Source: Zavarzinella formosa DSM 19928 (GTDB lineage Bacteria; Planctomycetota; Planctomycetia; Gemmatales; Gemmataceae). Taken from it: DNA of 57,196 nt. The stretch lies in assembly GCF_000255705.1 (NCBI RefSeq), contig NZ_JH636448.1, positions 87,771 to 144,966 on the forward strand, given 5' to 3'. The first letter of the stretch is position 1. Each line of letters begins with the position of its first letter. Shown piece by piece: positions 35,106-43,231 of this stretch. The position numbers were made by a program, and so were the translations under genes. The notes below the pieces were generated by a model, which was not told the origin of the DNA, did no database searches, and was given only the letters and a program-made list of their open reading frames with translations.

Positions 35106-37160
35106 ATGCGCTGGCTATTACCCGTCTTGATGGTCACAGTCTCAGCCGCTCACTCGCTCGCGGCCGAGCCAAAATCTCCGATTCAGCATGAGCCTGTTCA
35201 GCCGAAACCGGATGTGCCGGTGCTGGTCACCGCCCAATTGGCGCCCGGCGTGACCAAGGCGGTTTTGAAACTGCAAGCGGTCGAGCCGGGGAAATACATC
35301 CGCAAATCCGATCCGGCTTACGAAAAGAGCTGGACCGATTTGCCGATGCACGATGACGGCAAAGACGGGGACGCCAAGGCTGGCGACGGTGTTTTCAGCG
35401 TCCAAGTCCCGGCGAAATATCAACAGCATCGCTGGCTGATTCGTTACCGCGTGGTGGCGACCGAACAGGATGGCAAAGCGAAGCAATATCCCGCCGATGA
35501 GGCTTGTCCCAATTTCGCCTGGTGGTGCGATGCCGGCACTGCTCCTTGGACGGGAAGCCGGGAGCCGGGGAAGACGCCGCCGCTGGTTTTCTCTCAAGAA
35601 TTTCTCGGCACGATGCAATCGCTCCGATTGATTGCCCGAAACGAAGATGTCGCCAAGAGCCAGTGGGATGGCAATGCCCACAAACAGAAACAACAGGGCA
35701 CGATTGTCTATCGGGGTATCGCTTACGATCACATCCAATTCAGCAACCGGGGACAAGGGAGCGCCCATATCTCCGGGAAGAACAAGTGGGGTGTGAAGTT
35801 CAATCGCGGTCATGACCTGCCGCTCGTGGATCACGATGGGATTCCGTTTCCGGATACCTGTGACAGCCTGAATCTCAACCCCGGCGGTTCAACGCCTTAT
35901 TTGCCGGTTCTGCGCGGCGTCGCCGGTCTTGATGAGGTGCTGTCGATGCGGGCCTATCGGCTGGCCGGGGTTCCCAGCCCGCCCGCCACTTGGATTCAAT
36001 GGCGAGTGGTCGATCATGCCGAGGAAGTCAACGCCAAGGATCAATATCAAGGCGATCTCTGGGGGCTTTATGTCGCCATCGGCGAGATGAAGCCCAAGAT
36101 GCTCGCCGACCAGAAATTGCCGGACGGCATCACATTCAGCACCCAAAGCGGCTTGAAGCACACTCCCAAGGGCATGACCGACGCGGACAAGGTGTGGGAG
36201 AAGTTTCTCACCGGCATGAGGTCAAACCCCAAAGAAAGCTGGTGGCGTGAGAATCTGGATCTGCCCGCTTACTTCAGTTTCCACGCCATCAATCGGCTGA
36301 TGGGCAACGTCGATCTGCGACCCGATGGCAACCACGGTTATTACCGTCATCCGGACGGGCATTGGCTGCCGATCCCTTGGGACAATGACATGATGTTCGT
36401 CCCCCGACACCACCAACCCGGTTACATCGAAGCCGTCGGCTGCCTGAACCATCCGAAGATCGCCCTCGAATACCGCAACCGGGTGCGTGAAATCCTCGAT
36501 CTGTTCGCCGCGAACCCGGGCCCAACCGGCGGGCAGGTTGGCCAGTTGGTCATGGATTTGGGGGCGGCTCTCACGCCCAAAGGCTTCAAGGTTGACTGGC
36601 CCCGGCTTGACGAAGCCATCTGGAACCAGCATCCGCGAATGAATCAGAAAGGGTCGTATTATGTGAATCCGGCCGATGGCTCACACTTCGGCGGGCCTTG
36701 GAAGCGGACGCTGGCGACCAACGATTTTGCCGGCTTCGAGAAGTACCTCATCGATTTCTGCACGGATTCCCGGCCTGTCAAGAACTACGCCCCCAACGAC
36801 GGCGACCAGCGTGGTTACGGCTGGGGATATCTGAATCACGAGGCAAAAGACGACAAAATCCCCGCCACTCCGAAAGTGGAACAACTACCCGGCGATGCCA
36901 AGCAGTTTCAAGCGAGCGAGTTCAAATCACTCGCCGGCCATCAGCAAGCCGCGCTGGAGTGGCGGGTCGGCCGGGTGGGCAAACTTGGCTGGTATGAACT
37001 CAGCCCGTATTGGCGAAAAGACGTTGAATCCGGCTCAAAGATCGAGATCCCGGCCGAGACCTTCAAAGAACCGGGAGAATACCGTGTTCGGGCCCGCTGG
37101 CGGGATAGCACGGGCCGGTGTGGTCACTGGAGCCCGCCAGTCGAAGTCCGTGTGCGGTGA
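35106..37160 (+). CDS. Secreted CotH-kinase family protein
   Basis: A signal peptide (MRWLLPVLMVTVSAAHSLAA) is followed by a beta-domain (about 30-130) and the CotH kinase-like core. KWGVKFNRGHDLPL near residue 226 is the ATP-lysine region, and the catalytic stretch NVDLRPDGNHGYYRHPDGHW ends in IPWDNDMMF near 424, the metal-binding Asp motif. A C-terminal fibronectin-like domain (EYRVRARWRDSTGRCGHWSP) closes the 684-residue protein. CotH proteins phosphorylate other secreted proteins on Ser. In planctomycetes they are numerous, but their targets are unknown. It lies 39 bases after the lactonase gene and may share its transcript. Confidence 0.88.
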   Translation: MRWLLPVLMVTVSAAHSLAAEPKSPIQHEPVQPKPDVPVLVTAQLAPGVTKAVLKLQAVEPGKYIRKSDPAYEKSWTDLPMHDDGKDGDAKAGDGVFSVQVPAKYQQHRWLIRYRVVATEQDGKAKQYPADEACPNFAWWCDAGTAPWTGSREPGKTPPLVFSQEFLGTMQSLRLIARNEDVAKSQWDGNAHKQKQQGTIVYRGIAYDHIQFSNRGQGSAHISGKNKWGVKFNRGHDLPLVDHDGIPFPDTCDSLNLNPGGSTPYLPVLRGVAGLDEVLSMRAYRLAGVPSPPATWIQWRVVDHAEEVNAKDQYQGDLWGLYVAIGEMKPKMLADQKLPDGITFSTQSGLKHTPKGMTDADKVWEKFLTGMRSNPKESWWRENLDLPAYFSFHAINRLMGNVDLRPDGNHGYYRHPDGHWLPIPWDNDMMFVPRHHQPGYIEAVGCLNHPKIALEYRNRVREILDLFAANPGPTGGQVGQLVMDLGAALTPKGFKVDWPRLDEAIWNQHPRMNQKGSYYVNPADGSHFGGPWKRTLATNDFAGFEKYLIDFCTDSRPVKNYAPNDGDQRGYGWGYLNHEAKDDKIPATPKVEQLPGDAKQFQASEFKSLAGHQQAALEWRVGRVGKLGWYELSPYWRKDVESGSKIEIPAETFKEPGEYRVRARWRDSTGRCGHWSPPVEVRVR

Positions 37161-37202
37161 TGATCCTCAAGCGAAATCCAGATTGCCAGCGGGAGAATGC
37201 CG

Positions 37203-37631
37203 CTATTTTTTGGGAGACGAGGCCGGAGCCTTCCCCTCGCCGAGTTCCTTGAAATCGCCGTTCGTCTCGGCCTCCTTCGCCGTGCTTGTCCGGCTGCAAA
37301 GGCTGACCGGAAGGGGTTTGTCCTTCATGGCCGCCCCAGCGTAGACTAGATAACGACTTCCCTTTTTAAAACCGTATCCGCAGGTGGCCCCGCTTTTGTG
37401 GGTGGAAACGGTCAACTCGGCCGATTCGCCCCCCTTCCACCACTTCTCCACCTTGAGCGTTACTGTCCAATACTGACCGTCGTCTTCAAGTTTGACCACC
37501 TCGGCCAGACACACCGCCGTCGCCCACTCCATCTCCGCCTTCGGCGGCGGAGGCGCGGCACAGCTACAGGCGGACAGATTTTGTCCAGCCACGCCAATAA
37601 TCAATAACAAAACAGCCACAGAGAATCGCAT
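37203..37631 (-). CDS. Small secreted NTR/TIMP-like protein
   Basis: The 142-residue precursor begins with a signal peptide (MRFSVAVLLLIIGVAGQNLS). The mature part starts ACSCAAPPPPKAEM, with the Cys-x-Cys start typical of the netrin-like (TIMP) fold. LKVEKWWKGGESAELTVSTH, then ATCGYGFKKGSRYLVYAG and SLCSRT supply the later strands and Cys residues. Animal TIMPs inhibit metalloproteases; for the bacterial branch no function is known. GAGG lies 9 bases before the ATG. It converges on the CotH gene with 42 bases between. Confidence 0.75.
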   Translation of the reverse strand: MRFSVAVLLLIIGVAGQNLSACSCAAPPPPKAEMEWATAVCLAEVVKLEDDGQYWTVTLKVEKWWKGGESAELTVSTHKSGATCGYGFKKGSRYLVYAGAAMKDKPLPVSLCSRTSTAKEAETNGDFKELGEGKAPASSPKK

Positions 37632-37876
37632 GAGATTGTTCCTCAGTTGATAAGGGAGACTGATCGGGCAAAAGGCTCTCTACACGTTAGACGACATTCG
37701 AGGAAAATTCACTTGTGTTTGTAATGTATTCGTCTTGAAAACTTGGAGGACATCATAATGTTGTTTTGAACTCGATTAATAGCGTTCGGGAACAATAAAG
37801 CAAAACCCTTTGTTTTTACGGGTGTTCATCATTATTTCCGAACGTTCTTGGAATGTGGCATCTCTATCTTTAGTTG

Positions 37877-38641
37877 TTACCTGACCGACGGGCGGGGATA
37901 AGAGATGCCCAGACGGACAAGCTCTCTCGTCGCTGCAGCCAATCCGTCAACTCCTGGAAACAGTGAGGCGGCCGTGACGTTCATCATCCGAAGCTGACGC
38001 AATATCAAGGGCTTTAATGCTTTCGGGACAATCAATTTTCGATACACCTCGCCTTGTCCTGACGCATGCGATGGTGCCAGAAGCGAGCGAAGCAATGGCT
38101 CTTGATCGTCAATAATGTCCTCGGAATACAAAAACAAACCTTGTTGGGCGACCATCCGACGTGAGGGGCGTTCTGGAAAGAAGATCGTGAGTTTTTGATA
38201 CGCAGCTAGCGCCTGTTCAAAAAGAGCCATTGGATGAACAACCCATATTGCTCCGTCTGATTCCCAAGAATTCACCGAGGCAAAATATGCGGCAACATAT
38301 GGGGAACGAGTCCAGTCGAGCAATCGCGTCGGAGCTCCGTGATGCTGCATTAAAGCCCACCATGCTGTTCTATCATCAGGCTTGGGCAATTCACATGGTT
38401 CAATGAGCAGGTGAGCTTGCTCTCTGAACGCATTGACACAATCTTCTTCAACTCTGATGGCGTCTGCCAGTTGAATCGAATTTGGGAGTAACCGACAGAG
38501 GGATGATGTGATGCCCCAACTCGCGTCTGATTGTCCCCGAAAAATGTAGGCGGTTGTGGTCGCCGGGCCAATTGAGCAAAGCTGATTTACGATTTGTCCG
38601 AAGTGTTCAAGGTCTCGCAATTCAATCGGTAACGAATTCAA
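37877..38641 (-). CDS. FRG-domain protein in AT-richer DNA
   Basis: The 254-residue protein carries the FRG domain: AYIFRGQSDASWGITSSLCRLL (about residues 31-52), then WWALMQHHGAPTRLLDWTRS and PYVAAYFASVN (about 93-125). The domain is named for its Phe-Arg-Gly motif. It occurs in many mobile and defence-linked proteins, but its activity is not settled. The start is TTG with AAGGAG 8 bases upstream. The gene and its flanks are visibly richer in A and T than the neighbours, which suggests recent arrival. No partner toxin, nuclease or transposase gene sits beside it. Confidence 0.85.
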   Translation of the reverse strand: MNSLPIELRDLEHFGQIVNQLCSIGPATTTAYIFRGQSDASWGITSSLCRLLPNSIQLADAIRVEEDCVNAFREQAHLLIEPCELPKPDDRTAWWALMQHHGAPTRLLDWTRSPYVAAYFASVNSWESDGAIWVVHPMALFEQALAAYQKLTIFFPERPSRRMVAQQGLFLYSEDIIDDQEPLLRSLLAPSHASGQGEVYRKLIVPKALKPLILRQLRMMNVTAASLFPGVDGLAAATRELVRLGISYPRPSVR

Positions 38642-38833
38642 TCGTGCTTCTCCTTGAGTAAGTCAATGAAGAGGAGAGATCGCGGCACTGCCATGATCGA
38701 ATGTCTGACAGACAATCATGCCATGAGTCAGGTTCGCACCATGACCTTTAAACAGCATCAACTTTGGAGTGGTATAATTTCCGTCGAAAACATGCCCCTT
38801 TTGCCTCATTGGTAATTTCAATACATCCAAACA

Positions 38834-39826
38834 TCACGGTTTCAGGTGCTTATCCAAAAACTCGTAAGCCGTATTCCGGGCGGCTTCGGGAAAGTCGTGG
38901 CCCGCGTCAGGGTAGATCGCCTTTAGGTTGTCGGCCGCGTTTGCCGCTTTGTAAACCGGTTCGGCCACCGCGATCACATCCTTCACCCCGTCCACGGCAA
39001 AGTTGTCATCCCGCACCGGGGACACTGCCATGAATGCCCGAGGGGCAAAACTTGTCACCACGTCCGTGAAATCGAACGGCATTTTCTTTGCGTCATTCTT
39101 GTATTCGGACGAAATTCGCGGCATGTAGCGGTCGCTTGTCCAGCCTTTCAGGTCGCCGTTATAATACTTGGGGAAACTGGTGAATCCGCAGCATGACACC
39201 ACCGCTTTGAGCCGTTCGTCGAAGGCGGCCGTGAACATCGCATTGTGACCGCCGAGCGAGTGGCCGATGACGCCGATGCGTTCGCTGTCCACGTTCGGCA
39301 GTGTCTGCAGCAGATCGACCGCCCGCATGTTGTTCCAAATCGCCTTCATTGATCCAGACTGGTAATCGCCCCGCTTGAACGCCGCTTGAAAATCGCATTT
39401 GTAATCGCCGAAACTCGGGTAATCCGGGACGAGGCAAACATACCCGCGTTTGACGAGATGCTGCGCGTACCAGAGGTTGGGGTTGCCTCCCAGCCCGACC
39501 GGTTCGTTCTTGCCAATCCCGACGGTCTGTTGAAGGCACAACATGGCGGGCCGCTTGCCCGTCTTGCCGGTCGGAACAAGGAGCCACGCCGGAACGCGGT
39601 CCCCCTTCTCGGCGGCATAAGTGAGCTTCGTTCGGGTGTAGCCATCGAGCTTTTCCTCGGCGTCAAGTTTCACATCCAGCGGCACCTTGCGATCGGCGGC
39701 CGGCAGCGGTCCCATCGCCTGTTCCATCTTCTTGCGGATGGCCGCCCGGTCAGGCTCGACCGCCACGGAATGGAGCGACAGTGAGAGTGCAAGAGGAAGC
39801 GCAAGGCAAAGCGTGAAGCGAGGCAT
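38834..39826 (-). CDS. Secreted alpha/beta-hydrolase (acetyl-xylan-esterase / dienelactone-hydrolase-like)
   Basis: A signal peptide (MPRFTLCLALPLALSLSLHS) leads to an alpha/beta-hydrolase. The nucleophile is in IGVIGHSLGGHNAMF (GHSLGG near residue 190), an Asp is likely in AVSPVRDDNFA, and the His is in YPDAGHDFPEAA near 310. NMRAVDLLQTLPNVDSERIG precedes the nucleophile elbow. Such planctomycete esterases usually act on sugar esters, fitting a polysaccharide-degrading life. Length (330) is normal. Confidence 0.85.
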   Translation of the reverse strand: MPRFTLCLALPLALSLSLHSVAVEPDRAAIRKKMEQAMGPLPAADRKVPLDVKLDAEEKLDGYTRTKLTYAAEKGDRVPAWLLVPTGKTGKRPAMLCLQQTVGIGKNEPVGLGGNPNLWYAQHLVKRGYVCLVPDYPSFGDYKCDFQAAFKRGDYQSGSMKAIWNNMRAVDLLQTLPNVDSERIGVIGHSLGGHNAMFTAAFDERLKAVVSCCGFTSFPKYYNGDLKGWTSDRYMPRISSEYKNDAKKMPFDFTDVVTSFAPRAFMAVSPVRDDNFAVDGVKDVIAVAEPVYKAANAADNLKAIYPDAGHDFPEAARNTAYEFLDKHLKP

Positions 39827-39986
39827 GTCGGTCTCGGTGTGATGGAAAAAGGATCAACCACAGAAACAAGGTGGGAGAGAGCAGATATTTTTATAGCCCT
39901 CTTCCGGGTTGGTAACCCGTCCGTTTTTGATCTCCCGTCAGTCTGATTACAATGAACCCCGAAGAACCACAAGGAACGAACTTGAG

Positions 39987-40880
39987 ATGAAAGACGCCGA
40001 GTTGGCGATGATCGACAGCCGGATCAACGCCCTCCTGCCTCCCGTGTATCGGGGATGCTACTCTCGCGTCTCCCCGTACTCCATGAGTTCTACGAAACTC
40101 AAGTATGGCCCGGACGGAAGGGTTGCTTGGGATGACATCTGGACAACTTTTTGCGACCTGGCTCTGGCCGGCGGGCCGCCTCATCGTGGCAAACTCCTTG
40201 AATTCGTCACCGCCAAGGCCATTGCCGACGATCCGGCCCGTCACCATGAAGTGGTCGAAGAGATCATCAGGGCGATTCAACTCACGACTGGTCTGACCGC
40301 CGCCGGAGACTCCACCGGGTGTGTCGCGGTCACTTGCCAGACCGAGGCGATGGCCGTCTGGCTTCAGTTCGCAGTGGTCGCTGAAAACGTGTCCTGCCGC
40401 CGGAAGGGTTGTTTCCTTCTGCTTCCGGCCGGGCCGGAGTTTCGGGTAGAAAAGGAAATCAAGAACGTCACCGTCGCCCTGGCCAAAGCATGTCACTATT
40501 GGGAAGGGCATATTTCGGAGGACCAACAGACGACCGCCGGAACGTTTGCCGTTTGGGAACCGGCCACCCCGTCGGAAGCCGCCGAGTCACCGGTCGAATA
40601 TCAGACGTCCGTCCAAATGGTGTCGAGTGGTATCGGAGAGGCGACGGGCCTGCCCGTGGAGACCCGATCAACGGGATGGGTGGAAATTGACGCAGACGGT
40701 TCGGACGCGGCCGTCTGGATGCTCCGGGCGATCGTGGCTTGCGGAGTCCTGACCCGCCGGGAAGACGGCCGCTTGTGCCTACCGGTTGGCTACCCCGCCG
40801 ACCCCGTCAAATCCAACCATGTGGCGAGGACTTTTTCATCCGTGTGGCGGCTGTGGAAATTGCATGAAGCCGGGGAGTGA
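39987..40880 (+). CDS. Conserved protein of unknown function with internal duplication
   Basis: I do not recognise a named family. ATG at 39987 (MKDAELAMIDSRINALLPPV) is chosen because the conserved-looking part starts there; AAGGAA lies about 10 bases upstream. The 298-residue protein has an N-terminal segment of about 110 residues and two copies of a unit of about 65 residues. Copy one starts STGCVAVTCQTEAMAVWLQF (about 110-175); copy two starts STGWVEIDADGSDAAVWMLR (about 230-290). Both continue with an Arg-Arg/Lys strand ending LPAG or LPVG. It appears soluble. No neighbour suggests a role. Confidence 0.65.
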   Translation: MKDAELAMIDSRINALLPPVYRGCYSRVSPYSMSSTKLKYGPDGRVAWDDIWTTFCDLALAGGPPHRGKLLEFVTAKAIADDPARHHEVVEEIIRAIQLTTGLTAAGDSTGCVAVTCQTEAMAVWLQFAVVAENVSCRRKGCFLLLPAGPEFRVEKEIKNVTVALAKACHYWEGHISEDQQTTAGTFAVWEPATPSEAAESPVEYQTSVQMVSSGIGEATGLPVETRSTGWVEIDADGSDAAVWMLRAIVACGVLTRREDGRLCLPVGYPADPVKSNHVARTFSSVWRLWKLHEAGE

Positions 40881-41056
40881 TCGGTTGCTCTTCATCAAGG
40901 ACGGGGGCAAGCCTTTGAGAAATCCGATCTTCACCCGAAAATCCCGCCCCCGCCTGTCACGAATGACTTTGGGAAGAGGTGTGATTCATTCGGAACAATC
41001 TTGGCCCGTTTCGCTAATATTGATTCAAACACCCGCTTCCACGGAGATTGACCCAC

Positions 41057-41416
41057 ATGGCCGAGCCGACATCGAAACCGAACCTCCCCAAACTCATCGT
41101 GACCACCGGCAACGAAGTGCAGGGGCATGAGATTCACGAATATCTGGGAATCGTTCGCGGCATCGTCGTCCGGGCCGCATCCATTTCGCAGGGGATTCGC
41201 GGAGCGTTCAAGAGCATCCTTGGCGGAAACGTGGAGGCTTATGCCGAGGTGTGCGAAGCCGCCCGGCAGGATGCCTTCAAGCGGATGGCTAAGCAGGCCC
41301 GTGAGATTGGCGCCGATGCGATCATTGGCATGCGATATGATGCCACCGAGTTCATGCAGGGCGCCACGGAAGTGCTGGCTTACGGAACCGCCGTCACGCT
41401 CACGCCGCATGCCTGA
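41057..41416 (+). CDS. YbjQ family (DUF74) protein
   Basis: The 119-residue protein has the YbjQ pattern: LIVTTGNEVQGHEIHEYLGI, then VRGIVVRAASISQGIRGAFK and a second half ending AREIGADAIIGMRYDAT. YbjQ forms pentamers; a heavy-metal-binding role has been proposed from structure but not firmly shown. GGAG lies about 10 bases before the ATG at 41057. Confidence 0.93.
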   Translation: MAEPTSKPNLPKLIVTTGNEVQGHEIHEYLGIVRGIVVRAASISQGIRGAFKSILGGNVEAYAEVCEAARQDAFKRMAKQAREIGADAIIGMRYDATEFMQGATEVLAYGTAVTLTPHA

Positions 41417-41676
41417 GCATCAGACAGGAATTGGCCGCGACAAACACACTTTCGGGGATGTCGCGGGTTGCCGCACTTTGTGTCCCGCCGGTCAGTCCGG
41501 GACAGATCATCGTTCAACCGCACATCTTCCCATCGACTGATGGCTGAACTCCCGCCCTCACTTTTACGTTTCATGTGATGACGGACAGGGTCGCCATCTT
41601 GAAACATCCCGGCGAAGTGAGCAAACTCATCTCATGCTGAATTGTTGATTTTTACCACCAGTCCCGAGACTCTCCC

Positions 41677-43206
41677 ATGTCATCGCTTCGCACGCTGTCG
41701 GATCGTTCGCTCGTCACCGGTTGGGACTTTAGCACCGGGGCCGTCAAATGCCTCGCCTTCGATCTGGCCGGGCAGGTCGTCGCGGAAGTGCGATTCCCCA
41801 CGGACTTGTGGACCGAAGGGGGCGTTTCCGAATTCAACATGCTTCAACTGGAAGGCCAGGCCCGCGCCACCACTCGGGGAATGGCCGCCCGGTTGCGGGA
41901 GTTGGGCCGGCTTCAGGACTGGGTGGCCGGGGGCATCTCCGCGACGCACCACACCGCCGGACGGGTGGATGCCCTCGGCAACCAAGTCCGCCGGATGATC
42001 TGTTGGAACGACCAAACGCTGGCCGCTTATCACGCCAAGGGAATGGAACGGCTCGGCGGGCCGGATGTGGTGAAAAAGCTCATCGGCGGCCCTTGGGCGA
42101 TCCGGTATAGCCTCAGCCATTTGGTGAAGGACGAGGATACCCTGAACGCCGCCGACTGGAAGCGCACTTCCCGCGTGTTGCCGCACGGCCCGGCCGCCGG
42201 CGGATATCTGACCGGGAAGTTTGACGTGACCAGCGTTTCCTCGGCCGCCTCCACGGGCATCATGGATTTTCGCACCAACCAATGGTCGCGGGAAATGCTC
42301 GGGAGCCTCGGCTCGGCCGAACATCGGGAAATGGCTTGGAGCTCGTTGCCCAAGATCATCCAAGACATGAACGAACCCATCGGCCCCCTTTCGGAAAGCA
42401 TCGCCCGCGATGCCGGCTTGCCGGATGGCTTGCGGCCGCTGGTCTTCCCGACACTCGACGATCAGGCGGCCGGGTTGGTCGGCGGCGGGGCCGTCGATGC
42501 GGGACAGGTGGCCATCATCCTCGGGAACTCGGCGGTGGTGAACTCATCGGCCTCGGCCGCCCCGCAATCGGGTTCGCTGGATGCGATGAAACTCAACTGG
42601 GGTCCGTATCTCTGGATGCGATGCTACAGCAACGGCGCTCAATTCCTTGATCGCGTGATTGGCTCGAAGCCCGATTGGGAATCGCTGGAGAAAGCGGCGA
42701 GGGCCGTGCCGCCGGGTTGCAACGGAGTGAGCGTTCTGCCGTTCGTGTTGTCTGAACCATCCGTGGGCGTGACCGCCCCGCGCGTGCAATGGTTCCCCCA
42801 AGAGCCGACGGATGCCGGAGTCCGTTTCCGGGCGGCCTTGGAAGCCATTGCTTACCTGATCGCTTTGGCGGTGAAAGAACACGAATCAGCCGGGACAAAA
42901 GTTACCCGGATCACGGTTTCCGGCGGAATTGCGAAGAGCCCGTTGATGGGAGAGATTCTCGCCTCCGTGGTGAACAAGCCGCTGGAGCGGTTGCAATCCA
43001 GCGAAGGCACGGCCCTCGGGGCGGCCGTCGTGGCCCTCGCGGGAATCGAGAACCACAATCGACGGTCACAAAAGATCGCGGAAGAATACACCGTGGCTGA
43101 TGCCGTCACTCAACTGGTGCGATTTGGCGAACCCGTCGCCCCGGTCGGCGAATGGACGAAGACTTACGCGACGGGGCTGGACGGGTTTCGGAAGAAAATC
43201 GGGTGA
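41677..43206 (+). CDS. FGGY-family carbohydrate kinase (xylulokinase-like)
   Basis: The 509-residue protein shows the two-domain FGGY kinase fold. The phosphate-1 motif is GWDFSTGAVKCLAFD (about 15-29), the substrate loop SATHHTAGRVDALG with RRMICWNDQ is near 90-112, the catalytic Asp is probably in FPTLDDQAAGLVGGGA (about 258-273), and the C-terminal ATP-binding GGIAKSPLMGEILASVV lies near 415-431. It transfers phosphate from ATP to a pentose or similar sugar. Xylulose is the likeliest substrate, but no isomerase or transporter is adjacent. The stop codon lies in a short hairpin (GGGTGA with TCACCC, 43201-43220) shared with the convergent M56 gene. Confidence 0.85.
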   Translation: MSSLRTLSDRSLVTGWDFSTGAVKCLAFDLAGQVVAEVRFPTDLWTEGGVSEFNMLQLEGQARATTRGMAARLRELGRLQDWVAGGISATHHTAGRVDALGNQVRRMICWNDQTLAAYHAKGMERLGGPDVVKKLIGGPWAIRYSLSHLVKDEDTLNAADWKRTSRVLPHGPAAGGYLTGKFDVTSVSSAASTGIMDFRTNQWSREMLGSLGSAEHREMAWSSLPKIIQDMNEPIGPLSESIARDAGLPDGLRPLVFPTLDDQAAGLVGGGAVDAGQVAIILGNSAVVNSSASAAPQSGSLDAMKLNWGPYLWMRCYSNGAQFLDRVIGSKPDWESLEKAARAVPPGCNGVSVLPFVLSEPSVGVTAPRVQWFPQEPTDAGVRFRAALEAIAYLIALAVKEHESAGTKVTRITVSGGIAKSPLMGEILASVVNKPLERLQSSEGTALGAAVVALAGIENHNRRSQKIAEEYTVADAVTQLVRFGEPVAPVGEWTKTYATGLDGFRKKIG

Positions 43207-43231
43207 CGCTTGAGATCACCCGAGAATGACA

